This document shows, in pieces, positions 18,562 to 26,434 of a stretch of DNA of 61,932 bases. Position 1 is the first letter of the stretch. Each line of letters starts with the position of its first letter. The stretch is from the NCBI GenBank assembly GCA_022340465.1, contig JAJDNW010000008.1:1-61932 (forward strand), written 5' to 3'. The stretch is from Deltaproteobacteria bacterium (GTDB taxonomy: Bacteria > Desulfobacterota > Desulfobacteria > Desulfobacterales > B30-G6). Made by a program: the position numbers and the translations under genes. The notes beneath the pieces were generated by a model. The model searched no databases. It saw only the letters and a program-made list of their open reading frames with translations, and was not told where the DNA came from.

Positions 18562-19209
18562 ATGCGAATGCAGTGGAAAGACTCCGACGACGGTTCCGAG
18601 GCGATCGACCAAGAAGCTGACGCTTATTACGAAGAGGAATATTCGCCACTGGGGGTAAAAACAGGTGCCGTCTCTCACGCATCCCAGCGGTTCGGTGCTT
18701 GGATCCTCTGGGTTCCCGCCCTCGTCGTCATACTCATCATCCTTTATCTGTTTCTGCCTGTCGGTAAAGATACCGCTGCAACAACCCGCGTCAAAGCAAT
18801 CGAAGCCCGGCTCGACCTGCTTGAAAAACGCATGCTTACGATTGAAGGTGTGGGCGAGCGGGTCACGCAAATAGAAAAAAATATCAAGAATGACGGGACG
18901 GTAGAAACGCGTTTGGAAAACCTTCAAACCTCGATCGCCAAGCGAATGGATCAAGTGGACAAAGAATTGATCCAGTTGCGAAAAAAAATAGACGCGCAAG
19001 CGAGCAAAAAGCCTGCCGCTCAAGCAGGCGTACAACATCAGGAATCGGCGGTATCGAAGACGTCCACCGCCTATCATGTTGTCGAAAAAGGCGATACGCT
19101 TTACAGCATCGGTCGCCGCTACGGCATTTCCGTGAATAGGCTGCGGCAGATCAACAACCTGGGGTCGAACAGCGTTATTCACGTGGGGCAGAAACTGACC
19201 GTCAAATAA
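18562..19209 (+). CDS. Membrane-anchored LysM protein
   Basis: A bitopic inner-membrane protein with a peptidoglycan-binding end. Order of parts (numbering from ATG 18562): an acidic N-terminal cytoplasmic stretch (about 1-45), one membrane helix (about 48-72, WVPALVVILIILYLFLPV), a coiled coil (about 80-155, with heptads in IEARLDLLEKRMLTIEG), and a C-terminal LysM domain (about 170-215, YHVVEKGDTLYSIGRRYG ... VIHVGQKLTVK). GGGGG just before the ATG supports this start over an upstream GTG at 18472. It is followed after 13 bases by a small membrane protein. Likely envelope-structural or scaffold; no enzyme domain. Confidence 0.8.
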   Translation: MRMQWKDSDDGSEAIDQEADAYYEEEYSPLGVKTGAVSHASQRFGAWILWVPALVVILIILYLFLPVGKDTAATTRVKAIEARLDLLEKRMLTIEGVGERVTQIEKNIKNDGTVETRLENLQTSIAKRMDQVDKELIQLRKKIDAQASKKPAAQAGVQHQESAVSKTSTAYHVVEKGDTLYSIGRRYGISVNRLRQINNLGSNSVIHVGQKLTVK

Positions 19210-19222
19210 CGGGTGATGGGGC

Positions 19223-19630
19223 ATGCTGAAAATAGTTCGGGATTTCAACAGGTACCCGCCCAGCGTTAAAAAGGCGGTTGTACTTACGGCTGGGGCTTGG
19301 GTGTGGTTTTACATCTCTCTGGTGCTGATGGACCGGAGCTCCGACACTTTCGTAATCGAGAGACGTTTTCTCATGATCGGTGTGTGCATGTTAGCACTTC
19401 TGGCCAGCATGAAAAATTGGGCCAGACTGGTGTGCCTCATGGGAAACGTGATGGCGGCCCTGTTCTTCATTTTTTCCGTCGTTGTCCTTATCAAGTTGAA
19501 ATTGATTGTCACTTTTCTGACGATAGAAATCGTTCTGTTGCTGCTCTCCAGTATCTACCTGGCTATCAGGCCTTCGGCACAGTTTTTTAGGGAATACAAT
19601 CTGAAACCGGAACCGGGGGAGGGGACATGA
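19223..19630 (+). CDS. Small integral membrane protein
   Basis: 135 residues with about four hydrophobic segments (near 18-37, 49-65, 70-93 and 95-113). No charged catalytic motif or named family is visible. The stop overlaps the GntR-type regulator start by four bases (ATGA), so the two are cotranscribed; whether it belongs functionally with the LysM gene before it or the regulator after it is unclear. Confidence 0.6.
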   Translation: MLKIVRDFNRYPPSVKKAVVLTAGAWVWFYISLVLMDRSSDTFVIERRFLMIGVCMLALLASMKNWARLVCLMGNVMAALFFIFSVVVLIKLKLIVTFLTIEIVLLLLSSIYLAIRPSAQFFREYNLKPEPGEGT

Positions 19631-20427
19631 GAATCGTCGATCCGTCCAACCCCATGCCCAAGTATCTTCAAATCAGCGCTTGGCTGAAGGAATTGATACA
19701 AAGCGGGCGTTTCAAAAGCGGTGAGAAACTGCCCTCGGAGGTGGAGCTTTCCAACCGGTGCCAGGTGCACCGCAACACCCTGCGTCAGGCAATTGCGGAA
19801 TTGGTTTCCCAGGGAATCCTGCGGAAAGAGAAGGGATTCGGCACCTTCGTCACTTTGTCGAAGCCCCTCTCCGTAAAACATCGCCTCAACAAGATATCGA
19901 GCTTCAAAGACGACCTGAGCGAGATCGGGATACAGGAAAAGAACATCATTTTGAAAGCCGAGGTTGTCGTAGCGCCGACACTCGTTGCGGAAAAACTGGT
20001 TCTGGGGCCCGACGCCAGGGCCGTTGTCATTCGGCGGTTGCGGACGGGAGACGGCGTCCCCCTGATATATGAAGAGAGTTACCTGCCGTACAACATGTTC
20101 AAAAACATCATTCGCATGGATCTCACAGGATCCATGTACAAACTTATCTCGAAACAATTCAATACGGTACTCGAGCGCTGCGAACAGGCTATCATGGCCG
20201 TCAGCCTGGAAAAACGCATAGCACGACTTTTAGCGCTTCCGGAAAATTCGGCCGGGTTGTTCATGGAGAGCGTCACCTTCAACGACGGCAATATTCCCGT
20301 CGAGGTATTGTACTCGTATTACCGTGGCGATAAATACCGGTTCGAGGTCGAACTGGGCCGGTATCGTTTTCAGGAAAACGGCATGAACACAATGATAAAG
20401 CACTTGGGAACTGCAGGTTTGCAATAA
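19627..20427 (+). CDS. GntR-family regulator, HutC/UTRA subfamily
   Basis: A ligand-responsive transcription factor. The N-terminal winged helix-turn-helix (about residues 8-75) shows the GntR pattern: PKYLQISAWLKELI, GEKLPSEVELSNRC, HRNTLRQAIAELVSQGIL, then the GFGTFV wing. A UTRA effector-binding domain follows (about 95-245: RRLRTGDGVPLIYEESYLP, then LFMESVTFNDGNIPVEVLYS). The gene stands directly before ald and its own 3' flank carries a TGTATATACA palindrome, the half-site style of HutC operators. It probably regulates the ald-mttB cluster; repressor is the family norm. The ligand is unknown. Confidence 0.88.
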   Translation: MRIVDPSNPMPKYLQISAWLKELIQSGRFKSGEKLPSEVELSNRCQVHRNTLRQAIAELVSQGILRKEKGFGTFVTLSKPLSVKHRLNKISSFKDDLSEIGIQEKNIILKAEVVVAPTLVAEKLVLGPDARAVVIRRLRTGDGVPLIYEESYLPYNMFKNIIRMDLTGSMYKLISKQFNTVLERCEQAIMAVSLEKRIARLLALPENSAGLFMESVTFNDGNIPVEVLYSYYRGDKYRFEVELGRYRFQENGMNTMIKHLGTAGLQ

Positions 20428-20429
20428 TC

Positions 20430-20439
20430 TGTATATACA
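20430..20439. promoter_or_regulatory. Candidate GntR/HutC operator
   Basis: A perfect 10-bp palindrome, TGTATATACA, three bases after the regulator stop and 122 bases before ald. It resembles the GTNTANAC core reported for HutC-subfamily operators. It sits downstream of TTGCAA at 20419-20424, a possible -35 element. Assignment is by resemblance and location only. Confidence 0.45.
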
Positions 20440-20505
20440 TCTAACCTACTATACGATTAGACAATTTTTTTCTGCCTAAAATGTATTCTGAACACTCTTG
20501 AAATT

Positions 20506-20523
20506 TGAAACGCTCAGCTTAGG
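20506..20523 (+). promoter_or_regulatory. Shared 18-bp motif upstream of ald
   Basis: TGAAACGCTCAGCTTAGG, ending 38 bases before the ald start. It matches 17 of 18 bases at 23911-23928 (before the HAD gene) and the first 13 bases at 45506-45523 (before the MerR-like gene). Possible activator or regulator site, or a conserved transcript start region. Confidence 0.5.
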
Positions 20524-20561
20524 CTCCACTTACCACAACTACATAGAGAAGGAGGATACCC

Positions 20562-21677
20562 ATGTTAATCGGCGTATTGAAAGAGATCAAAATCAAGGAG
20601 AACCGGGTTGCCATGACGCCTGCAGGCGCGGAGCAATTGGTCGCCAAAGGGCACGATGTCCTCATTGAAACCGGTGCGGGCGAGGGATCGGTTTTCCCGG
20701 ACAGCGCCTATGAGAAAGTCGGCGCAAAAATAGCCGGCACTGCGGCCGACGTCTATGAAAAGGCCGACATGGTTATGAAGGTAAAAGAACCCCTGCCTGT
20801 CGAATACCCCATGATTCGCAGCGGGCAAATCGTATTCACCTATTTTCACTTTGCCGCTTCCCAGGAACTGACCCGGGCCATGATCGATTCCGGCTGCATT
20901 GCGATCGCCTATGAGACGGTGGCGTGTGCCAACGGATCCCTGCCTCTATTGACCCCCATGAGCGAAGTCGCCGGAAGAATGGCCATTCAGGAAGGGTCCA
21001 AATACCTGGAGAAGACATTCGGCGGCAACGGCGTCCTCTTGAGCGGTGTGCCCGGCGTCGATCCCGGTACGGTGGTCGTCATCGGCGGCGGGGTGGTCGG
21101 TACCAACGCGGCAAAAATCGCCTGCGGCCTGGGCGCCAAGGTCTACCTCCTGGACACCAACCTGGAAAGGCTGCGTTATCTGAGCGATGTCATGCCGGCC
21201 AACTGTTTCCCGGTCATGTCGAATCCGGCGACGCTGCGCAAGCTGCTGCGGGAGGCGGATCTGGTGGTGGGGGCCGTGCTGATTCCCGGAGCCGTGGCTC
21301 CCAAGCTGGTCACCCGCGATATGCTCAAAATCATGAAAAAGGGATCGGTCATCGTCGACGTGGCCATCGACCAGGGCGGCTGCGTGGAAACCGCGAAAGC
21401 CACCACCCACGACGACCCCATCTTCGAGGTGGAGGGTGTGATTCACTATTGTGTAGCCAACATGCCCGGAGCGGTTTCCTTCACTTCGACCAACGCCCTG
21501 ACCAACGCCACCCTGCCGTACGCCATACAACTGGCCGACAAAGGGTACAAAAAAGCGGCCCTGGACAATCCTGAGATCGCCAAAGGAATCAACGTGATCG
21601 GGGGCAAGGTAACCTACAAGGGGGTTGCCGACGCTTTCGGGATGGCCTACGAACCGCTTGAAAGCGTTTTGTCCTGA
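20562..21677 (+). CDS. ald: Alanine dehydrogenase
   Basis: A cytoplasmic NAD-dependent enzyme that interconverts L-alanine and pyruvate plus ammonium. Family features: MLIGVLKEIKIKENRVAMTP opening, catalytic Lys in VMKVKEP near residue 75, catalytic His in TYFHFAA near 96, the Rossmann VVIGGGVVGTNAAKIACGLG near 172-190 followed by the NAD-selecting Asp (LLDTN), and VDVAIDQGG near 270. At 371 residues it is full length. GGAGGA eight bases before the ATG gives a strong ribosome site. Next to an aminotransferase it likely recycles alanine to pyruvate, so that amino groups leave as ammonium, as in the Ald-transaminase pairs of amine and sulfonate degraders. Confidence 0.95.
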   Translation: MLIGVLKEIKIKENRVAMTPAGAEQLVAKGHDVLIETGAGEGSVFPDSAYEKVGAKIAGTAADVYEKADMVMKVKEPLPVEYPMIRSGQIVFTYFHFAASQELTRAMIDSGCIAIAYETVACANGSLPLLTPMSEVAGRMAIQEGSKYLEKTFGGNGVLLSGVPGVDPGTVVVIGGGVVGTNAAKIACGLGAKVYLLDTNLERLRYLSDVMPANCFPVMSNPATLRKLLREADLVVGAVLIPGAVAPKLVTRDMLKIMKKGSVIVDVAIDQGGCVETAKATTHDDPIFEVEGVIHYCVANMPGAVSFTSTNALTNATLPYAIQLADKGYKKAALDNPEIAKGINVIGGKVTYKGVADAFGMAYEPLESVLS

Positions 21678-21770
21678 CCGTTTTCAAACACGGTGCCAAC
21701 AACCGGTTAACAGAAAAGAGATAGCGTGTTGTTTAAAAGTACCAACCATCAACAGAAAGGAGAATCAACC

Positions 21771-22856
21771 ATGAAACCACTTAAAGATTGGATCGTCCCA
21801 TGGCTTTACACGGCAAGAGAATACAATGTTGGGATATTGGATAAAGCCATGGAAAATCCGCAGAATGCCCGACTGATGCTCAATGAAAATCCCATTCCTC
21901 CCTCGGATAAGGTCATCGAAGCAGTCGTAAATTCTCTACGGAACGGCAACTGGTATCCAGATAGTTTCCTACGTCTGAGAACCAAAATTGGTAAGATGTA
22001 CGGTCTGGGCCCGGACAACGTGGCCCTCTGCAACGGTTCTTCGGATACTATCGACGCCATGATGCGCATATTTCTGCAGCCCCGAGACGAGTTTATCATA
22101 TCTCATCCGACCTTTGAACTGTTCCTGACGAGGGCCGAACTGTGCAATGCCAAGGTTGTGCAGATTCCGGTGAGAGAAGACGACCTGCAATACGACGTGG
22201 ATGCCATGCTGGCCTCCATCAATGAACGCACCAAACTGATGCTGATCATCAATCCCAACAATCCCACGGGGGTTTTCATCGACGACGCCGATCTGATTCG
22301 ATTCTGCGAAACCGGGGTTCCCCTGTGCGTAGACGAAGCCTACCTGGACTACAATCCGGACAGACCTTCCAAGGCCTCCCTGGTTGAAAAATATCCGCAC
22401 GTCTTCCTGTCGGTCACCTTTTCCAAGGCCTATGGGTTCGCCGGCATTCGTTTCGGGTTCGTGCTGGGATCGGAAGAGATGATTGCGGCCTTCAACCGCA
22501 TGTTCCTGCCCTGGAACGTGAGCCGGATGTCCGCAGCGGCGGCAGAAGCCATCATCGACAACCCCGATGAGGTCAGTGCCAAGGTAGAACACAACAACAA
22601 ATGGATGGACATTTTTTCCGAAGAACTCAAAAAACTGGGGCTCAAGCCTTTTCCGGCACACGGCAACTACATGCTGATCGATGGCACCATGACCGGTAAA
22701 TCCACCGAGGAGATCGTGGCGGCGGCTCTCGAACAGAGCATCTATCTCAAAAAGATAGGCGAGATTCACGGTAAAACGGGCTATTTCAGGGTGACCCCGG
22801 GTCTGGATGAAGAGAACGAGCGTTTCCTTACCTTTATTCGCAGCTATTTCGGTTGA
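21771..22856 (+). CDS. Class I/II (HisC-like) aminotransferase
   Basis: A PLP fold-type I aminotransferase of about 361 residues, in the histidinol-phosphate aminotransferase-like branch. Landmarks: LNENPIPPSDKV near residue 38, IINPNNPTGVF near 162 (Asn contacting PLP), VDEAYLDYN near 187 (Asp), the Schiff-base Lys in TFSKAYGFAGIRFGF near 217, and the carboxylate-binding Arg in GYFRVTPG near 340. AAAGGAG eight bases before ATG 21771 sets the start. A biosynthetic HisC would normally sit in a his operon; here it lies between ald and an aldolase, so a catabolic transamination using pyruvate is more likely. The substrate is unknown. Confidence 0.85.
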   Translation: MKPLKDWIVPWLYTAREYNVGILDKAMENPQNARLMLNENPIPPSDKVIEAVVNSLRNGNWYPDSFLRLRTKIGKMYGLGPDNVALCNGSSDTIDAMMRIFLQPRDEFIISHPTFELFLTRAELCNAKVVQIPVREDDLQYDVDAMLASINERTKLMLIINPNNPTGVFIDDADLIRFCETGVPLCVDEAYLDYNPDRPSKASLVEKYPHVFLSVTFSKAYGFAGIRFGFVLGSEEMIAAFNRMFLPWNVSRMSAAAAEAIIDNPDEVSAKVEHNNKWMDIFSEELKKLGLKPFPAHGNYMLIDGTMTGKSTEEIVAAALEQSIYLKKIGEIHGKTGYFRVTPGLDEENERFLTFIRSYFG

Positions 22857-22913
22857 CGTCTTTTCATTTAAAACAAACCGCATTGTTTTTTTACACGATG
22901 ATTGGAGGAAGAC

Positions 22914-23789
22914 ATGTCAATTGTAGATGCAAAAGAGATGCTCATAAAAGCGACCGAGGAAAAGTACGCGGTAGGCGCTTTTAACATTACCAACCTGATT
23001 CAGATGGAGGCGGTGGTAGACACGGCCGTGAAGATGAAAGCCCCCCTCATCATCCAAACCTCCGTGACGCCCTCCCAGTTCCTGAATGCGGCGGTTCTGG
23101 GCAATATTTACCGGACTCTGGCCGAATCCGCCCCGATTCCGATCTGCCTTCACCTGGACCACTGCACGGACGTAGATTACTGCAAGACCTGTGCGGATGC
23201 GGGCTACACCAACATCATGATCGACGCGTCCAAGCAGGATTTCGAAGAGAATATCCGGCAGACGCGCGAGGTGAGCGATTACTGCCACGCCAAAGGCGGC
23301 ATATCAGTCGAGGGGGAACTGGGCACCGTGTCGGGCGTTGAAGACCAGATCAAGGTGGCCGAGGACGAAGCCGCCCTCTGCGACCCCGAGCAGGCCTTGA
23401 AATTCGTTGAAGAATCGGGCATCGACATCTTTGCCCCGGCCATCGGAACGGCTCACGGTGTTTACAAGACAAAAAACCCCAAGCTCGACTTCGACCGCAT
23501 GGAGAAGATCTTTGGGCTGATCAACGGTGACGGAGTCAAAACGCCGCTGGTGGTGCACGGCGGTACGGGTCTGAAGCCGGACGTGGTCAAGCGCCTGGTT
23601 TCCCTGGGTGGATCCAAGTTCAACGTGTCCACGGATTTGAAACACGCCCTCATCGATAGCACCTACGGCTATATCGCGGACCACCGGGACGAGTACAATC
23701 CCGGCAAAATAGACATTGCCGTCAGGCAAGCCATCGCGGACAGAATAGTCTATTGGATCGACCTTTTGGGCAGTGCGGAAAAGGCCTGA
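22914..23789 (+). CDS. Class II (zinc) aldolase, fructose/tagatose-bisphosphate type
   Basis: A metal-dependent aldolase of the FbaA/KbaY/GatY family, about 291 residues. Zinc ligands and catalytic residues appear in order: HLDHCTD near residue 82 (catalytic Asp is in the neighbouring segment), VEGELGTVSGVED near 133, GTAHGVYK near 178, VHGGTGL near 208, and the phosphate-binding FNVSTD near 232. The start ATG follows GGAGGA by five bases. Its place between the aminotransferase and a HAD phosphatase suggests retro-aldol cleavage of a phosphorylated or amino-derived intermediate rather than glycolysis. The actual substrate cannot be told from sequence. Confidence 0.85.
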   Translation: MSIVDAKEMLIKATEEKYAVGAFNITNLIQMEAVVDTAVKMKAPLIIQTSVTPSQFLNAAVLGNIYRTLAESAPIPICLHLDHCTDVDYCKTCADAGYTNIMIDASKQDFEENIRQTREVSDYCHAKGGISVEGELGTVSGVEDQIKVAEDEAALCDPEQALKFVEESGIDIFAPAIGTAHGVYKTKNPKLDFDRMEKIFGLINGDGVKTPLVVHGGTGLKPDVVKRLVSLGGSKFNVSTDLKHALIDSTYGYIADHRDEYNPGKIDIAVRQAIADRIVYWIDLLGSAEKA

Positions 23790-23910
23790 CAATTGGGAAC
23801 GTGGATGTCGGAATGCGAACAAAAACGGAAGGGTCCATGAGGAGTACCTGTCGGCGCACCGCGGTGGCAGTCGATACCTTCGTGTTTTCGTTCGAATCAT
23901 TCGTAAAATC

Positions 23911-23928
23911 TGAAACGCTCACCTTAGG
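23911..23928 (+). promoter_or_regulatory. Shared 18-bp motif upstream of the HAD gene
   Basis: TGAAACGCTCACCTTAGG, one mismatch from the copy before ald, ending 29 bases before the HAD start. Here the last part lies in the palindrome ACCTTAGGT. The 168-base gap it sits in implies a separate transcript start for the HAD-mttB half of the cluster. Confidence 0.5.
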
Positions 23929-23957
23929 TAAGCATGACAGTGTAAGGGAGGAGGAGG

Positions 23958-24719
23958 ATGCCAGAAATAAAAGCAATCTTTTTCGATCAGGACGGTGTGA
24001 TCATCGACACCGAAAAAGATGGGCACCGGGTTGCCTTCAACAAGGCTTTCGAGGCGTTCGGGTATGATTTCGCATGGGATGTGGATAAATACCATGACCT
24101 GCTGCGCGTATCCGGCGGAAAAGAACGCATGCGGGCCTACTTCAAGGAGGAGGGGCTGTTTGCGGACATGTCGGAAGAGGACCTGGGGGAACACATCAAA
24201 AATCTGCACAAGACCAAAACCGGACTGTTTATCAAACTGATCGAGAGCGGCGCCCTGCCGCTGAGAAGCGGCATCCGGCGGTTTATGGAAGAGGGCGTGG
24301 CAGCGGGCCTCACCCTGGGCGTCTGTACCACGGCCAACGAAAGGTCGGCCAACGCCATCGCCAAGGGAATGCTGGGTGACATTCCCTTCAACTTTGTTCT
24401 GGCCGGAGACGTCGTCAGCAAGAAGAAGCCCGACCCGGAAATCTACCTGATGGCTTTGGAAAAGACCGGGTTGGCACCGGAAAACTGCCTCGTGATTGAA
24501 GACTCGCGGGTAGGGGTGCTTGCCGCCAAAGCCGCCGGCATGAACGTGGTGGCCACCACCAATGTCTACACCGAGAACGAAGACCTGGACGATGCCGACA
24601 TCATCGTCAGCTGCCTGGGCGATACCGACGGTGAAAAGGGAACCCTGAAAAAGGGCGACCCGAAACTGCAACACGACGGCGTACTGCGTGTCGAACAGCT
24701 AGTGGCCTATTTTGCGTAA
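23958..24719 (+). CDS. HAD-superfamily phosphatase, CbbY/beta-phosphoglucomutase-like
   Basis: 253 residues. HAD motifs: I, FFDQDGVIIDTE near residue 8 (nucleophile Asp and general acid Asp); II, CTTANE near 120; III, KKKPDPEIY near 156; IV, VIEDSRVGVLAAKAAGM near 180. A C1-type helical cap lies between motifs I and II. The C-terminal 30 residues extend beyond the usual core. A strong GGAGGAGGA lies before the ATG. It is between the aldolase and mttB and shares the 18-bp upstream motif with ald. Phosphatase or phosphomutase activity is expected; it lacks the marks of phosphonoacetaldehyde hydrolase. Confidence 0.8.
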   Translation: MPEIKAIFFDQDGVIIDTEKDGHRVAFNKAFEAFGYDFAWDVDKYHDLLRVSGGKERMRAYFKEEGLFADMSEEDLGEHIKNLHKTKTGLFIKLIESGALPLRSGIRRFMEEGVAAGLTLGVCTTANERSANAIAKGMLGDIPFNFVLAGDVVSKKKPDPEIYLMALEKTGLAPENCLVIEDSRVGVLAAKAAGMNVVATTNVYTENEDLDDADIIVSCLGDTDGEKGTLKKGDPKLQHDGVLRVEQLVAYFA

Positions 24720-24748
24720 ATCGTTTCAAATTTCGATCGAAAAATTGA

Positions 24749-24786
24749 ACAGCTAAAGCTGTCGCGTTCCCCCTGCAAAGGGAACG
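24749..24786 (+). promoter_or_regulatory. Two tandem dyads in the mttB leader
   Basis: ACAGCT-AA-AGCTGT (24749-24762) is followed at once by CGTTCCC, an 8-base loop and GGGAACG (24765-24771 pairing with 24780-24786). The second can form a 7-bp RNA hairpin ending 24 bases before the mttB ATG. No T-run follows, so it is not a standard terminator; it may be an operator or translation-control structure. Confidence 0.45.
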
Positions 24787-24810
24787 TCAGCAAACAAACA
24801 GAGGTGACAA

Positions 24811-26295
24811 ATGACCATTAATTATCAACAGGCCAATCTTCTCAATGCCGGCAGCTTCGGATTGAACGTCCTTAGCCCCGATGACATCGAGCAGATCCAC
24901 AGAGCCACCCTCGATGTTCTCTGGAGCATCGGGCTGAAAGTGATGAGCCCCCGTGCCCGAACCATATTCGGGGATCACGGGTGCCCGGTGGATGAAAAGA
25001 GCCAGATTGTAAAAATCAGACCGGACCTGGTGGAGGACGCCATTCAGTCGACGCCGGCCGCCTATCGCGCGCACGCAATCGATCCGGCAAACGACTACGT
25101 ACCGGGAGGCAAGAAAACCGGGTTCGTCAATTTCGGTGAAGCCGCCCAACTTATCGATCCGGTGACGCGCAAACTGCGGGATGCCACCAAGGCGGACGTC
25201 GACAATACCGTGCGCTTCATTGACAAACTGGACAATGTCGTCGGTTGGGAAAGACCTTTGACCCCCCGCGACCTGGACGAGGACATGGCCAGCATTTACA
25301 ACGCCTACTCCTTTTTCAAACACTCGTCAAAGCACGGCTTTCTGGGCATCTATTCCGTGGAGCACTTTGAAGCGGCGGTAAAGATGGGCGCCGTGCTCGC
25401 CGGCGGAGAGGACAAACTGAGCCAGGCACCGCTGTTCACCTGCTCCGCCGACCCGGTGAGCCCATTGGTCCTGACCGAGGAGGCCACGGACGTCCTGATC
25501 GAGTCCTGCAAATTCGGCATCCCCATCAAAATCAACGGGCTGGGTCTGTGCGGCGGCACCACCTGCGTGGATCTTGCCAGCACCCTGGTGACCCATAATT
25601 CCGAGGTGCTCGGCTCGATTACCCTGGGACAGCTGGTGCGCAAAGGCGCTCCCATGGTCTACGGCAGTTCCACCAGCATCATGGACCTGCGGACGACACT
25701 GGCCGCCATGGGCGCACCGGAAATGGCCATGCTGAGCGCTGCGGTGGCCAAACTCGCCCAGTTCTACAAAATGCCGTCCTGGGTGGGCGGCGGATAGGTT
25801 GACAGCAAGAGACTCGACGCCCAGTCCGGCCACGAGTTCACCCTGACAGCCCTCGTACCCGCGTTGGCAGGTGCCAACATGATTTACGGCGTCGGGATGC
25901 TCGACAGTGCCTTGGCCTGGGACTACGCTTCGGCCATGCTGCAAAATGAATTTCTGGATATGGTCCTGATGGTTGTCAACGGCATCAACGTGTCCGAAGA
26001 AAATATAAACTACGATGTCATCAAACAGGTCGGGCCCGCAGGGGAGTTCATTACCCATGAACACACGCTGAAAAATTTTCGGCGCATGTCCAAAACCCGC
26101 TTCATGAACCGTGACAACCGTGAAAACTGGGAATTGGCCGGATCACCGGATATCGCCGAAAGGGCCTATGAAGCCTCCATGGACATTCTGGAAAACTACC
26201 AGCCGGAACCCCGCCCGGATGCGGTTCAGCAGGAGCTTGACAGCATCTATGCAGAGTTCGAGGCACGCGTTAAGGAACGGAAGGCAAAGAAATGA
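24811..26295 (+). CDS. mttB: Trimethylamine methyltransferase MttB with in-frame amber (pyrrolysine) codon
   Basis: Moves a methyl group from trimethylamine to a cognate corrinoid protein in anaerobic methylamine use. Codon 329 is TAG (25795-25797), flanked by SWVGGG and VDSKRLDAQSG. Reading continues open for 165 further residues with family-typical sequence (LAGANMIYGVGMLDSALAWD) to TGA at 26293-26295. The 494-residue total and the amber position match archaeal MttB (about 495 residues, pyrrolysine at 334). The start has AGAGGTGA before the ATG. No corrinoid protein (mttC), reactivase or pyl gene lies in the window. Pyrrolysine insertion is inferred. The alternative, a nonsense mutation, fits poorly because the site and downstream frame are conserved. 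Confidence 0.9.
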
Positions 26296-26354
26296 GCTCG
26301 TAGCCGGCAGGTCATAGCTCATAGCATCCTATCGGCTGTCAGCTGTGAGCTATG
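26292..26354 (+). repeat. ATGAGCTCATAGCT dyad repeat, copy B
   Basis: Left arm ATGAGCTCGTAGCC at 26292-26305 and right arm CAGCTGTGAGCTATG at 26340-26354. The TGA stop of mttB is bases 2-4 of the left arm, so the element supplies or abuts the stop codon of that gene. Confidence 0.65.
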
Positions 26355-26434
26355 ACCGCTCGAGCCCTGGAACCCTTTTTTCGCTTTCGTGTTTTCGTGA
26401 TTGATTTTAAATTGTAAGGCTCTTGGTACAAACG

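Noticed and set aside
23958-24719. Phosphonoacetaldehyde hydrolase (PhnX) to pair with the aminotransferase
   Set aside because: It has the CbbY-type cap and lacks the Schiff-base Lys context of PhnX; the aminotransferase is HisC-like rather than PhnW-like.
24811-25797. mttB as a pseudogene broken by a nonsense mutation
   Set aside because: The frame stays open with family-typical residues for 165 codons past the TAG, there is no other lesion, and the TAG sits where MttB carries pyrrolysine.
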